Part shown: positions 1 through 10,165 of the stretch, piece after piece
Numbering within the stretch: the first letter of the stretch is position 1
Layout: each line of letters starts with the position of its first letter
Assembly (NCBI GenBank): GCA_963713355.1
Contig: CAVQLK010000002.1
Span: 1 to 64,000 of the forward strand
Source of the DNA: FEN-1219 sp963713355
GTDB taxonomy: Bacteria > Pseudomonadota > Gammaproteobacteria > Steroidobacterales > Rariloculaceae
Length of the DNA: 64,000 nt
Reading direction: 5' to 3'
Notes under the pieces: model-generated
Database searches by the model: none
Seen by the model: only the letters and a program-made list of their open reading frames with translations
What the model was told of the DNA's origin: nothing
Position numbers and translations under genes: made by a program

Positions 1-13
1 TGAGTCGCACCAG

Positions 14-2425
14 ATGCTGCAGGATCTGAAGAGCGCCTGCCGCGAGCTGCTGAAAAACCGCTGGTTCACCTGCGTCACGGTGCTGACGCTCGCACTCGGC
101 ATCGGCGCGAACACGGCGATCTTCGGCGTCGTGAACAAGCTGCTGCTGAATCCGCTGCCGTATCCCGATTCCGACCGAATCTACTACCCCAGGCTCGTGC
201 TGACGCGTGCTCAATTCGTCGTGGGTCCGCCGAGCCCTATTGCAACCGCTTGGCGCGAACAGGCGCGCTCGTTCGAGGGCATCGAGGGCTTCAGCCGCCG
301 CGATGTGCTCGCTTACGACGAGAACGGCGCGCGCGTCCTGCGCGGGATGGGAATCACACCGGGGTTGCCGGCCCTTCTCGGTGTCGTGCCGTTACTCGGC
401 CGCGGGTTCACTCCGGCCGACGCCGAGGCCGGTGCTGCGGCCGTCGTCGTGCTCAGCTATGAGATGTGGCAGCGCGACTACGGCGGCGAGACCGGCGTGA
501 TCGGCCGCGCGATCACGCTTGACGACGCCCCGCACGTCGTGATCGGCGTGATGCCGCCGCGCTGGGACGCGTTCGCGAGCGGCTTGCGTTCCGACGTTTG
601 GTTTCCGCAGGAGTTTCCCGGGCCGGGTGCGCCTCCTCAGCCGCTCGCCGTCATCAGCCGACTGCGGGCAGGCGTCACTCTCGACGCGGCGGCCGACGAG
701 CTCGCGGCGATCCTCGCGCGCCTGGAGTCCGAAGCTCCGTTTTTTGGTACCGAGACCGCAACCGTGCGCTTGCAGGAACCGTCGGACCTCATGGCCGGCA
801 CCGCTCGCGATGCGCTGTTCGTGCTACTAGGCGCCGTCGGTCTCGTGCTGCTCGTCGCGTGTTCAAACGTGGCCAACCTGCTGCTCGCGCGCGGCGCGTC
901 TCGTGCGCGCGAGCTGTCGCTACGCTCGGCGCTTGGAGCCAGCACTTGGCGGCTCGTGCGGGCGCTGTTCGCGGAGTGTTTAGTGCTCGCGCTCGCGGCC
1001 GGGGTCGTCGGTGTTGGGATCGGCTGGTTGACGCTGCGGGTCCTCGTGGGGCTGCGACCGAACAGCTTGGGTACGCTCGCCGAAGCGCAGCTCGACGCTA
1101 CCGTTCTCGCCTTTACCTTCGGCGTGTCCGTCGCGACGGCGCTGCTGTTCGGCGTGGCGCCGGCCGCGCAGCTCGCGTCGCGCAAGCTTGGCGATGCCTT
1201 GCGCCACGCCGCCTCGGGCGTCGTGCGAGGCGGAATGGGGCCGCGCCTGCGCAAGGGGCTCGTCGCCGCACAGATGGCGATTTCCGTGGTGTTGCTTGTG
1301 AGCGCCGGGTTGCTCATTCGCAGCTTCATCCATTTGCAGAGCGTCGAGCTCGGCTTCGACGCCGAGAATCTTTTTTCGGCACAGCTATCGATGCCTCGCG
1401 CCGCGTACCAGACTCCGACGAGCCGCGAAGTTCTGGCGCAGCAGCTCCTCGACCGGATTCGCTCGTCGCCCGGCGTCACGGTTGCCACGCGGGTTTTCAT
1501 CGCGCCGCCGAACGGCACGACGACGGCGGGTCCCGGCTTCGAGATCCGCGGCGTCGCCTTGAGCGAAGCCGACGCGCAAGGCACCCGCGTGGATCACTAC
1601 ATTCGACCTGACTACTTCAGCGCGCTGCGCATTCCATTGATCGAGGGACGGACGTTCACGGCTGACGAAATGCGCAGCAATGCGGCAGTCATGATCAACC
1701 GCGCGGCGGCGGATCATTTCTGGCCCGACGGCAGCGCGTTGGGTGGCGAGATCAAGTCGGGCGCAAATTGGGCGACGGTCGTCGGTATCGTCGACAATGT
1801 CGTGTTCGGCAGTTTGACGCGGAGCCGCGATACGCCGCAGTTCTACTGGCCGTTCCCAGAGAGCTCGCCCTTTTTCGGAGTCGCGCCGACGGTCGTGCTC
1901 GCCGTGCGCGCGGCCGAGGATCCGGCGATCGCCATGGCCGCCGTTCGAGATGCGGTCCGGGCGCTCGACCCGGAGATTGCAGTAAGCAGCATGTTGCTGA
2001 CCGAGACGGCGCTCGCGAGCACGATCGAGGCGCCGCGGTTCAACATGGCGCTGCTGACGGCCTTCGCCGTGATCGCCCTCGTGCTCGCGGCCGTCGGCCT
2101 TGCAGCGGTCATTGGCTACGAGGTGACGGAGCGCACGCACGAGATCGGCATCCGCATGGCGCTCGGCGCGCGCACCGAGAACGTGCGCCGCTTCGCGATG
2201 CGGCATGGATTGACGCCGGCGCTCGCGGGCGTCGTTCTCGGCCTGATCGGCGCTTTCGCCGCCACGCGGCTCGCGGCGAGCATGCTGTACGGCATCACGC
2301 CGCGCGATCCGCTCACGTTCGTCGGCGTCGTCGCGCTGCTCGTGCTCGTCGCGCTCGGTGCGAGCTGGCTGCCGGCGCGGCGCGCCACGCGCGTCGATCC
2401 GATCATCGCGCTGCGAGCCGATTAG
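14..2425 (+). CDS. Orphan MacB/FtsX-type ABC permease (ADOP family), copy 1
   Basis: Inner-membrane permease of the type called acidobacterial duplicated orphan permease: two MacB-like periplasmic core + FtsX units in one chain and no ATPase domain. Visible: an N-terminal cytoplasmic stub and helix (about residues 17-42), a first periplasmic domain (about 60-250), an FtsX membrane block beginning ARDALFVLLGAVGLVLLVAC (about 260-390), a further helix (MAISVVLLVSAGLL, about 421-435), a second periplasmic domain, and a C-terminal FtsX block ending LPARRATRVDPIIALRAD. The 803-aa length fits the family. No ABC ATPase gene is next to it, so its energising partner and substrate are unknown; relatives act in lipoprotein, peptide or toxin export. 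The next copy begins 4 nt after the stop, implying one transcript. Confidence 0.9.
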   Translation: MLQDLKSACRELLKNRWFTCVTVLTLALGIGANTAIFGVVNKLLLNPLPYPDSDRIYYPRLVLTRAQFVVGPPSPIATAWREQARSFEGIEGFSRRDVLAYDENGARVLRGMGITPGLPALLGVVPLLGRGFTPADAEAGAAAVVVLSYEMWQRDYGGETGVIGRAITLDDAPHVVIGVMPPRWDAFASGLRSDVWFPQEFPGPGAPPQPLAVISRLRAGVTLDAAADELAAILARLESEAPFFGTETATVRLQEPSDLMAGTARDALFVLLGAVGLVLLVACSNVANLLLARGASRARELSLRSALGASTWRLVRALFAECLVLALAAGVVGVGIGWLTLRVLVGLRPNSLGTLAEAQLDATVLAFTFGVSVATALLFGVAPAAQLASRKLGDALRHAASGVVRGGMGPRLRKGLVAAQMAISVVLLVSAGLLIRSFIHLQSVELGFDAENLFSAQLSMPRAAYQTPTSREVLAQQLLDRIRSSPGVTVATRVFIAPPNGTTTAGPGFEIRGVALSEADAQGTRVDHYIRPDYFSALRIPLIEGRTFTADEMRSNAAVMINRAAADHFWPDGSALGGEIKSGANWATVVGIVDNVVFGSLTRSRDTPQFYWPFPESSPFFGVAPTVVLAVRAAEDPAIAMAAVRDAVRALDPEIAVSSMLLTETALASTIEAPRFNMALLTAFAVIALVLAAVGLAAVIGYEVTERTHEIGIRMALGARTENVRRFAMRHGLTPALAGVVLGLIGAFAATRLAASMLYGITPRDPLTFVGVVALLVLVALGASWLPARRATRVDPIIALRAD

Positions 2426-2429
2426 ACCG

Positions 2430-4865
2430 ATGCTGCAGGATCTCAAGAGCGCCTGCCGCGAGCTGCTGAAGAACCGCTGGTTCACGTGCGTTACGGTGCT
2501 GACGCTCGCGCTCGGCATAGGCGCTAACACGGCGATCTTCGGCGTCGTGAACAAGCTGCTGCTGAACCCGTTGCCGTACGCGGATGCGGACCGGCTCGTT
2601 TACATTGGCCTCGGAAGCCCCGGTATTCCGTTCGGTTTTCCGGTGCCGAATTTCGTCGCTAGCGCGTTGCGTGAGGAAGCGCGGACGCTCGATGGCGCCG
2701 AGGCCTTTGCGCCTCGCAACGTGCTCGCCTACGACGAGAATGGCGCGCGTGTATTGGAAGGCATGCGAATCACGCCGGGTTTGCCGGGATTGCTCGGCGT
2801 CGTGCCGGCGCTCGGTCGCGGCTTCACGCCCGCCGACGCCGAGGTCGGCGCGCCGGCCGTCGTCATGCTCGGCTACGAAGCGTGGCAGCGCGATTACGGG
2901 GGTGCGCGCGACGTGGTCGGGCGCACGCTGACGCTCGACGAGGCGCCGCACGTCGTCGTCGGCGTTTTGCCGCCGGCGTCGAAGGAGTTCTTGTTCGAGT
3001 CGACGCCCGCCGTGTGGTTTCCCCTGTCGCTCGATCCGGCCAGCGCGTCGCCGGGGGAATTCCAACCGATTGAAGTGCTCGCCCGATTGCAGCCGGGGCT
3101 TTCTCATGCGGCCGTCATCCAAGAGCTCGATGCGATCGTGAAGCGCGAGTTGGCCGAAAACGGGCCGCGCATGTTTGGCGTCGACGTCGACGTCGGCACA
3201 CGTCTCGAGCCGCCCGCGGAGCGATTCGGCGGGCAGGCTCGCGATGCGCTGCTCGTGCTGCTCGCGGCCGTCGGCCTCGTGCTGCTCGTCGCTTGCTCGA
3301 ACGTCGCGAACCTGTTGCTCGCGCGCGGCGCGTCTCGCGCTCGCGAGCTGGCGCTGCGCTCGGCGCTAGGCGCGAGCACCTGGCGGCTCGTGCGCGCGTT
3401 GTTGGCGGAGTGCCTCGTGCTGGCGTTGGCGGCCGGCGCCGTCGGCGTCGCGCTCGCCTCCGCGGCGCTGCGGATCCTCGTGCGGCTGCGGCCCGACAGC
3501 TTGGGTGTGCCGCTCGGTGAAGTGCAGCTCGACGCGGCGGTGCTCGCGTTCACGTTCGCCGTAGCCGTCGCGACGGCGCTGGCGTTCGGCGTGGCTCCGG
3601 CCGCGCAGCTCACGTCGCGCAAGCTCGGCGACGCGCTACGGCACGGCGCGTCGGGCGTCGTGCGCGGCGGCAGCGGCGCGCGCGTGCGCAAGCTGCTCGT
3701 CGCCGCGCAGATGGCGCTCTCGGTGGTCCTGCTCGTAAGCGCCGGCTTACTCGTGCGCAGCGTCGTCCATCTGCAGAGCGTCGACGTAGGCTTCGACGCC
3801 GAAAACCTGTTTTCTGCCCAGCTGACGCTGCCGCGCGGCCGCTACGCACAGCCGGCCAGCCGCGATGTGCTCGCCGAGCAGCTGCTCGACAGCGTGCGCG
3901 CTATGCCCGGCGTTGCCGCCGTGACGCAGGCGCACGTCGCGCCGCCGCTCTACATGCTGTCGAGCGGCAACCTCGAGATCCGCGGAGTCACGCTCAGCGA
4001 AGCCGAGGCCAACACCGCCCGCGCTTTCAATTACATACGGCCGGATTTCTTCAGCACGCTCGGCATTCGCGTGCTCGAGGGGCGCACGTTCACGGCCGAC
4101 GAGCTGCGCAGCGGCGCGGCGTTCATCGTCAATCGCGCCGCGGCGCAACACTTCTGGCCCGAAGGCGATGCGTTGGGCGCCGAGATGAACTGGGGGCGCT
4201 ACTTGGGAAACGTGGTCGGCATCGTGGACGATGTCGCTTCCGGCGGCGCGGTGCGCGGCAAGGAGGAGCCGCAGTTTTACGTGCCGTACCAAGCCGACCG
4301 CGCGCCGACGACGGCAGGCTGGCCGCCGTCGATCGTGCTGATCGTGCGCGCGGCCGGCGATCCGGCGGTCGCGATGGCTTCGCTGCGAGCCGCAACTCGA
4401 GCGCTCGACCCCGAGATCGCGATCCCGAACGTGGTGCTGACGGAGACGGGGCTCGCGCGCACGATCGATGGGCCGCGGTTCAACATGGCGCTGCTCACGG
4501 CGTTCGCCGTGATCGCGTTGCTGCTCGCGGCCGTCGGCCTTGCCGCGGTGATCGGCTACGAGATCACGGAGCGCACGCACGAGATCGGCGTCCGCATGGC
4601 GCTCGGCGCGCGAACCGAGAATGTCCGCCGCCTTGCGATGAGGCACGGCTTGACGCCGGCGTTCATCGGCGTCGGCCTCGGCGTCATCGGCGCCCTCGGC
4701 GCCACGCAACTCGCCGCGAACTTGCTGTACGGCGTCGCGCCGCGCGATCCGCTGACGTTCGTCTCGGTCGTCGCGCTGCTCGTGCTCGTCGCGCTCGGTG
4801 CAAGTTGGTTGCCGGCGCGGCGGGCCACGCGTGTGGATCCGATCGTCGCGCTCAGGGCCGACTAG
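2430..4865 (+). CDS. Orphan MacB/FtsX-type ABC permease (ADOP family), copy 2
   Basis: Second tandem copy, 811 aa, with the same two-unit MacB-core/FtsX layout and no ATPase. I chose the ATG at 2430, where the protein begins MLQDLKSACRELLKNRWF exactly like its neighbours; the frame is open further upstream to 2358 but that stretch overlaps copy 1 and has no homology. The periplasmic parts differ from copies 1 and 3, for example a segment around residues 45-60 reading YIGLGSPGIPFGFPVPN, whereas the FtsX blocks are nearly the same. Stop of copy 1 and start of copy 2 are 4 nt apart. Substrate unknown. Confidence 0.9.
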   Translation: MLQDLKSACRELLKNRWFTCVTVLTLALGIGANTAIFGVVNKLLLNPLPYADADRLVYIGLGSPGIPFGFPVPNFVASALREEARTLDGAEAFAPRNVLAYDENGARVLEGMRITPGLPGLLGVVPALGRGFTPADAEVGAPAVVMLGYEAWQRDYGGARDVVGRTLTLDEAPHVVVGVLPPASKEFLFESTPAVWFPLSLDPASASPGEFQPIEVLARLQPGLSHAAVIQELDAIVKRELAENGPRMFGVDVDVGTRLEPPAERFGGQARDALLVLLAAVGLVLLVACSNVANLLLARGASRARELALRSALGASTWRLVRALLAECLVLALAAGAVGVALASAALRILVRLRPDSLGVPLGEVQLDAAVLAFTFAVAVATALAFGVAPAAQLTSRKLGDALRHGASGVVRGGSGARVRKLLVAAQMALSVVLLVSAGLLVRSVVHLQSVDVGFDAENLFSAQLTLPRGRYAQPASRDVLAEQLLDSVRAMPGVAAVTQAHVAPPLYMLSSGNLEIRGVTLSEAEANTARAFNYIRPDFFSTLGIRVLEGRTFTADELRSGAAFIVNRAAAQHFWPEGDALGAEMNWGRYLGNVVGIVDDVASGGAVRGKEEPQFYVPYQADRAPTTAGWPPSIVLIVRAAGDPAVAMASLRAATRALDPEIAIPNVVLTETGLARTIDGPRFNMALLTAFAVIALLLAAVGLAAVIGYEITERTHEIGVRMALGARTENVRRLAMRHGLTPAFIGVGLGVIGALGATQLAANLLYGVAPRDPLTFVSVVALLVLVALGASWLPARRATRVDPIVALRAD

Positions 4866-4871
4866 CCCAGC

Positions 4872-7304
4872 ATGCTGCAGGATCTCAAGAGCGCTTGCCG
4901 CGAGCTCAACAAGAACCGCTGGTTCGCCTGCGTCACGGTGCTCACGCTCGCGCTTGGCATCGGTGCGAACACGGCGATCTTCGGCGTCGTGAATCGTCTG
5001 ATGCTGAATCCGTTGCCGTATGCGGACGCCGACGAGCTCGTCTATCTAATGCTGAACGTGCAGAACATCGGGAGCGTCGACTTCGGCTTCCCGGCGCCGA
5101 ATCACGTCGTTGCGGCTTGGCGCGAGGAAGCACGTTCGCTCGACGGCATCGAGGCTTTCACCTCGGTCAGCGTGCTGGCGTACGACGACAACGGCGGGCG
5201 CGTGCTACGAGGGGTGAAAATCACTTGGGGTTTGCCGAACTTCCTCGGCGTTTCGCCGCTGCTCGGTCGCGGGTTCACGCCGGCCGACGCCGAGGTTGGA
5301 GCGCCGGCCGTCGTCGTGCTCGGCTACGAAGTCTGGCAACGAGACTATGGCGGGGCGAACGACGTGCTAGGACGAGCACTGACGCTCGACGAGGTTCCGC
5401 ACGTCGTCGTTGGCGTGATGCCGCCGCGGTGGGACGCATTCGCACGCGGTCAGCGCCCCGACGTCTGGCTCCCGCTGTCCCTCGACCCGGCCTCGGCGAC
5501 GCCTGGGGCCTTCCAAGCCACCGAGGCAATCGCCCGGCTGCCGCCGGGCGTCGACCGCGACGCCGTGCGCCGCGAGCTCGACCCGATCCTGGCGCGTGTG
5601 CAGGCGGAATCGCCGCGCGGATTTTTCGCCAACCAAGTGACAACCGTGCGCGTCGAAGGTCCTGCGGACCGTATCAACGGGAGCACGCGCGATGCGTTGC
5701 TGGTGTTGCTCGGCGCCGTCGGGCTCGTGTTGCTCGTCGCCTGCTCGAACGTAGCGAACCTGCTGCTCGCGCGCAGCGCGTCGCGCGCGCGCGAGCTGTC
5801 GTTGCGTTCTGCGCTTGGTGCGAGCACGTGGCGCCTCGTGCGATCGCTGGCCGCCGAGTGCCTCGTGCTAGCGCTTGCGGCCGGCGCAGTCGGCGTAGCG
5901 CTCGGCTGGGCAACGTTGCGCATCCTCGTCCTGCTGCGGCCGAATAGCTTGCCCGCGATCGCGGAGGCGCAAATCGACACGGCCGCCATCGCGTTCACGT
6001 TCGGTCTGTCCATCGCGACGGCGTTGTTGTTCGGTCTCGCGCCTGCTCTACAGCTTCGGTCGCGCAAGCTCGCCGACGCGCTGCGTCACGGCGCTTCGGG
6101 CATCGTGCGCGGCGGCAGCGGACCGCGGTTGCGCAAGTTGCTCGTCGCGGTGCAAATGGCGATGTCGGTCGTGCTGCTCGTCAGCGCCGGGCTGCTGGTG
6201 CGCAGCGTCATCTATCTGCAGAACGTCGACCTCGGCTTCGATACGAACAACCTGTTCACGGCACAGCTCACGCTGGCGCGCGGGCGATATCAGGAGGCGG
6301 CAAGCCGCGACGTTCTGCTGGAACAGCTGTTCACCCGGCTTCGCTCTTCGTCGGGCGTCGCCGCCGTCACCCAGGCGCTCTATGGGCCGCCGAATTTCAT
6401 GGCGACGATCGGCGGCGAGTTCGAGATCCGCGGAGTGACCGTCAGCGACGTCGACGTGAAAGCGGATAAGCCGGTCAACGCGGTGCAGCGGGACTATTTC
6501 GCCACGCTCGGCATCCGCTTGCTCGAGGGACGCACGTTCACGGCCGACGAAGCGCGCGACGGCACCGTGATGATCGTCAACGAAGCCGCGGCGCGGCACT
6601 TCTGGCCCGATGGCGGTGCGGTGGGCGGCGAGGTCAAGATGGGGCGCGATTGGCGAACTGTCATCGGCGTCGTCGACAACATCGCTTCATCGCCCACGCA
6701 ACGGCGCGACCGCTGGCAGTTCTATAATCCAATCAAGCAAGAGCGCTTGTTTCCGGGTGCCGGTCCGCCGACCCTCACGCTGATCGTGCGCGCGGCCGGC
6801 GACGCGGCCGTCGCGATGGCAGCGCTGCGTGCCGCGGCGCGCGCGCTCGACCCCGAAATCGCGATGAGCATGCTGCTGACCGAAACCGCGCTCGCGGCGA
6901 CGTTCGAGGGCCCGCGCTTCAACATGGCGCTACTGACGGCATTCGCCGTAATCGGATTGGTGCTCGCGGCCGTCGGTCTCGCCGCCGTGATCGGTTACGA
7001 AGTCACGGAGCGTACGCACGAATTCGGCATCCGCATGGCGCTCGGCGCGCGAACGGATAACGTCCGCCGCCTCGCGATGCGGCATGGGCTCACGCCGGCG
7101 TTCGCGGGCGTCGTCGTCGGCGTGATCGGCGCTCTGGCCGCGACGGGCCTCGCGCAAAGGATGCTGCACGGCGTTACGCCGCGCGATCCGTTGACCTTCG
7201 TTGGCGTCGTCGGGCTGCTCGTGCTCGTCGCGCTCGGCGCGAGCTGGCTCCCCGCGCGGCGTGCCACCCGCGTCGATCCGATCACGGCGCTGCGCGCCGA
7301 TTAG
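4872..7304 (+). CDS. Orphan MacB/FtsX-type ABC permease (ADOP family), copy 3
   Basis: Third tandem copy, 810 aa, starting 6 nt after the stop of copy 2. It keeps the family N-terminus (MLQDLKSACRELNKNRWF), the double MacB-core plus FtsX architecture and the C-terminal LPARRATRVDPITALRAD. It is closer to copies 1 and 2 than to the permease at 7496-10018. There is a 191-nt gap downstream with no gene, so it probably closes the tandem transcript. As in the others no nucleotide-binding domain is present, and the ATPase must be encoded elsewhere if the protein is an active transporter. Confidence 0.9.
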   Translation: MLQDLKSACRELNKNRWFACVTVLTLALGIGANTAIFGVVNRLMLNPLPYADADELVYLMLNVQNIGSVDFGFPAPNHVVAAWREEARSLDGIEAFTSVSVLAYDDNGGRVLRGVKITWGLPNFLGVSPLLGRGFTPADAEVGAPAVVVLGYEVWQRDYGGANDVLGRALTLDEVPHVVVGVMPPRWDAFARGQRPDVWLPLSLDPASATPGAFQATEAIARLPPGVDRDAVRRELDPILARVQAESPRGFFANQVTTVRVEGPADRINGSTRDALLVLLGAVGLVLLVACSNVANLLLARSASRARELSLRSALGASTWRLVRSLAAECLVLALAAGAVGVALGWATLRILVLLRPNSLPAIAEAQIDTAAIAFTFGLSIATALLFGLAPALQLRSRKLADALRHGASGIVRGGSGPRLRKLLVAVQMAMSVVLLVSAGLLVRSVIYLQNVDLGFDTNNLFTAQLTLARGRYQEAASRDVLLEQLFTRLRSSSGVAAVTQALYGPPNFMATIGGEFEIRGVTVSDVDVKADKPVNAVQRDYFATLGIRLLEGRTFTADEARDGTVMIVNEAAARHFWPDGGAVGGEVKMGRDWRTVIGVVDNIASSPTQRRDRWQFYNPIKQERLFPGAGPPTLTLIVRAAGDAAVAMAALRAAARALDPEIAMSMLLTETALAATFEGPRFNMALLTAFAVIGLVLAAVGLAAVIGYEVTERTHEFGIRMALGARTDNVRRLAMRHGLTPAFAGVVVGVIGALAATGLAQRMLHGVTPRDPLTFVGVVGLLVLVALGASWLPARRATRVDPITALRAD

Positions 7305-7495
7305 TGACCGGCCAGTCGCAAACCGTCCCCATGAGTTCGCACGACCGGCCGGAACTTCCCGCGCCCGCGTCGGCCGAAGTCGGCACGAAGCTACCGGCCT
7401 CGACGAGCAGGTAGTATCGTGGGCTCGCCCGGCCCCTCTTGGGCAACACAAGGACGTGACGTCTCGACATCAGCTCCGCGGGGGAGGCTGCAACG

Positions 7496-10018
7496 ATGGC
7501 AACGTCCGGATGGTTCGACGTGCTCGGCCGCGATCTGAAGTTCACGCGCCGGGTCCTGACCAAGAACTTCGCCTTCACCGCGACCGCGATCGTGACGCTG
7601 GCGCTCGGCATCGCGGCAAGCACCGTCATCTATAGCGTCGTCGACGCGGTGTTGCTGCAGCCGCTCGATTACGAAGATTCCGGCGACCTCTATCGCATCT
7701 ACACGGTCGATCCCGCAGGGCTTCCGCGCGGCACGACGGGTCCGCCGCACATCGATCCGATTGCCGAGGAAGGACAGTCGATTCAATCCGCGTTCTACGG
7801 CTACTCATTCGAGCAGTCCGTGGTGAACGGGGAGGGGTCGGCCTTTTTCGTCAACGAATTCCGAACCTCCGAGGAGTTCTTCCACGTCTTCACGGAGGAC
7901 ATGCATCTCGGCCGCGGCTTCGGGCCCGACGACAATTTCCAGACCACGGTCTTGAGCTATCAAACGTGGCGGGACGTGTTCGGGTTCGATCCCGACGTCA
8001 TCGGCAGGCCGATCAATGTCGGCAGCGGGCCGCTGACCGTCATCGGCGTGGCAGCCGAGGGCTTCGAGTTCCCCGTCGGCACGGGAATGTGGACGAAGAT
8101 CTACACGGGACGGGACGCCGGCATGGACGGCCCGCTACCGCTCCTCAACATGCCCGGCTACGTGCGCGCGAACCCCGGCGTCTCCGCGGCCCAGGTTCAG
8201 GCCGAGCTCGACGTCTTCGCAGGCCGGCTCAGCGAGTCTTTTAGGTGGCCGGACAACCGGCCGCTCGAGTTCGTCGCACGGCCGCTGCTCCAGGAAGTCG
8301 TCGGCGACTTGCGGGCCACGTTGCTGATCGTGTCCGGTGCGACGGCCGTGCTTCTCTTGATCGCCTGCATCAACGTCGCGAACCTGCTGCTCGCGCGCGG
8401 CGTCGTTCGTCAGAGCGAGTTCGCGCTGCGCGAGGCGATCGGAGCTCGAAAGTGGCGGGTGTTTCGTCAGCTCATGACCGAGAGCTTCGTCTTGTGCAGC
8501 GTGGGGGGAGTGCTCGGCCTCGGGCTTGCCCTGGGCGCGATCCAGCTGCTGCGCGCGGCCGGCTCGGCGGACTTGCCGCGGTTGAGCTCGGTATCCATCG
8601 ATACGAACGTGTTCCTGTTCGCGGCGGCCTGCGTCTTGCTCGTCGCCTTTCTCGTGGGTTTCGCGCCCGCGCTGCGCGTGTCGCGCGGTAACTTGAGCGC
8701 GATCATCAACGCCGGCGGCAGATCCGCGGCGGCTGCGCGCGGGCGCAACCGAATCTTCGGCGCGCTCGTGATCGCCGAAATCGCGTTGGCCGTCGTGCTC
8801 GTGATCGGCGCCGGGTTGCTCGTGCGCAGTTATTCGCAGCTCGCGTCTGCCGATGCGGGCTTCGATACGCGGCGCCTTTTGACCGTCGTGCTCAACGTGA
8901 CGGGGCGCTTCGATGTCCGCAATGCCAGATTCGATCAAGCACAGCAAGCCGTCGTTTACGAGGGAACGGGCCTGCTGGGCGTGGCGCAGTTCTACGAGGA
9001 GCTCACGCGCCGCATCGACGCGCTGCCGGGTGTCGCCGCCGCAGGTGCAACGTCCGCCGCGCCGCTGAATCAGGGCATATTCCCCATCACACTAGGAGCC
9101 CTCCCCGTCGTCGGGAGCGATAGGCCCGTCACCGAGCAGCTCGGCTACCCCAACCAGGTCGCGCCCGAGTATTTCGCGACGCTCGGTCTTCGTCCGATTA
9201 CCGGCCGGCTGCTCGAGTCGACCGACCGGCGCGGCTCGCCAGGCGTCGCCGTCATCAATGAAACGTACGCGCGCGCGTATCTCGACGGGGAGAACCCCAT
9301 TGGCCGGCGCATCAGAGCCGGAGGCGGCTCGCGGCCAGGGACTCTTGGGTGGGGTCAGCTCGGCGATTCCGTCGTCAGCGAGGTCGAGATCGTCGGCGTT
9401 ATCCCGGACATCAAGCAGGCCAGCCTCCAGGATCGCGTGGAACCCGCGGTCTACATACCGCAGGAACAATGGACCATGCGCAGGGGGGCGATCTTGGTCC
9501 GTGCGGAGCACGACGATCCTGCGTCGCTGATCCCGGCGATTCGCCGCGAGCTCGCGGCAATGGACTCGACGATTCCGGCCATATTCGCCGTTTACTCGGA
9601 CGTCATCGCCGCGTCGCTGGCGCGGCAAAAGCTCGGCGCCATCGTGCTCGTCGTGTTCGGCCTCGTGTCGCTGACGCTGGCCGCGGTGGGAACCTATGGC
9701 CTGATGTCGTTCTCGGTCAATCAGCGGTTCAACGAGATCGCGGTGCGATCGGCGTTCGGCGCCGAGCGCGACACGTTGCTCAAGATGTTCGTCACGAGCG
9801 CGCTGCAGCTTGCCGGCATCGGCATCGTGGTTGGTGTCGCCGGCGCGATCGCGATGCGCCAGGTCGTCGCGAGCCAGCTCTACGAAACCAGCGCGCTCGA
9901 TCCCTGGGTGCTGGCAGCCGTGCCGTTGACGATGCTCGGCGTGACGCTGTTGGCGTCGTATCTGCCGGCCCGGAGAGCGTCGCGCATCGACGTGACGGCC
10001 GCGCTCCGCGAGAACTGA
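7496..10018 (+). CDS. Orphan MacB/FtsX-type ABC permease (ADOP family), divergent member
   Basis: An 840-aa permease with the same double MacB-core/FtsX plan (N-terminal helix around residues 28-50, FtsX blocks around 280-390 and 715-835, terminal LPARRASRIDVTAALREN). It differs markedly from the three upstream copies. Its second periplasmic domain is longer, and it has a distinct N-terminus (MATSGWFDVLGRDLKFTRR). The start is supported by a purine-rich ribosome-binding site (GGGGGAGG) 8 nt before the ATG. The preceding 191 nt holds no gene and is the likely promoter region, so it may be expressed separately from the triplet. Function: membrane transport or export, substrate unknown. Confidence 0.88.
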   Translation: MATSGWFDVLGRDLKFTRRVLTKNFAFTATAIVTLALGIAASTVIYSVVDAVLLQPLDYEDSGDLYRIYTVDPAGLPRGTTGPPHIDPIAEEGQSIQSAFYGYSFEQSVVNGEGSAFFVNEFRTSEEFFHVFTEDMHLGRGFGPDDNFQTTVLSYQTWRDVFGFDPDVIGRPINVGSGPLTVIGVAAEGFEFPVGTGMWTKIYTGRDAGMDGPLPLLNMPGYVRANPGVSAAQVQAELDVFAGRLSESFRWPDNRPLEFVARPLLQEVVGDLRATLLIVSGATAVLLLIACINVANLLLARGVVRQSEFALREAIGARKWRVFRQLMTESFVLCSVGGVLGLGLALGAIQLLRAAGSADLPRLSSVSIDTNVFLFAAACVLLVAFLVGFAPALRVSRGNLSAIINAGGRSAAAARGRNRIFGALVIAEIALAVVLVIGAGLLVRSYSQLASADAGFDTRRLLTVVLNVTGRFDVRNARFDQAQQAVVYEGTGLLGVAQFYEELTRRIDALPGVAAAGATSAAPLNQGIFPITLGALPVVGSDRPVTEQLGYPNQVAPEYFATLGLRPITGRLLESTDRRGSPGVAVINETYARAYLDGENPIGRRIRAGGGSRPGTLGWGQLGDSVVSEVEIVGVIPDIKQASLQDRVEPAVYIPQEQWTMRRGAILVRAEHDDPASLIPAIRRELAAMDSTIPAIFAVYSDVIAASLARQKLGAIVLVVFGLVSLTLAAVGTYGLMSFSVNQRFNEIAVRSAFGAERDTLLKMFVTSALQLAGIGIVVGVAGAIAMRQVVASQLYETSALDPWVLAAVPLTMLGVTLLASYLPARRASRIDVTAALREN

Positions 10019-10165
10019 GCCCCGCAACGCTCCCCACTCACCGCAAGCACACGGGCAGTGGTGCTACCACTATCCCTAAGCGCGCTTTTGGGATTCTTAA
10101 GTACGCGTAACTCGCGCGCGATACGCGTTTCCAACTAAGATTTGCATAAGTGACTGGGGAATCAG

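Larger units (their letters stand above)
14..7304 (+). repeat. Tandem triplication of an orphan permease gene
   Basis: Three consecutive reading frames of 803, 811 and 810 residues occupy units of about 2.4 kb separated by only 4-6 nt. Their first 50 residues are almost the same in all three (MLQDLKSACREL then KNRWF.CVTVLTLALGIGANT) and their last 130 residues also match closely, while the two periplasmic segments between the membrane domains differ. This is what tandem duplication followed by divergence of the exposed domains, or gene conversion of the ends, would leave. The window begins with TGA at position 1, so an upstream co-transcribed gene, perhaps another copy, may lie just outside. 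Confidence 0.85.
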
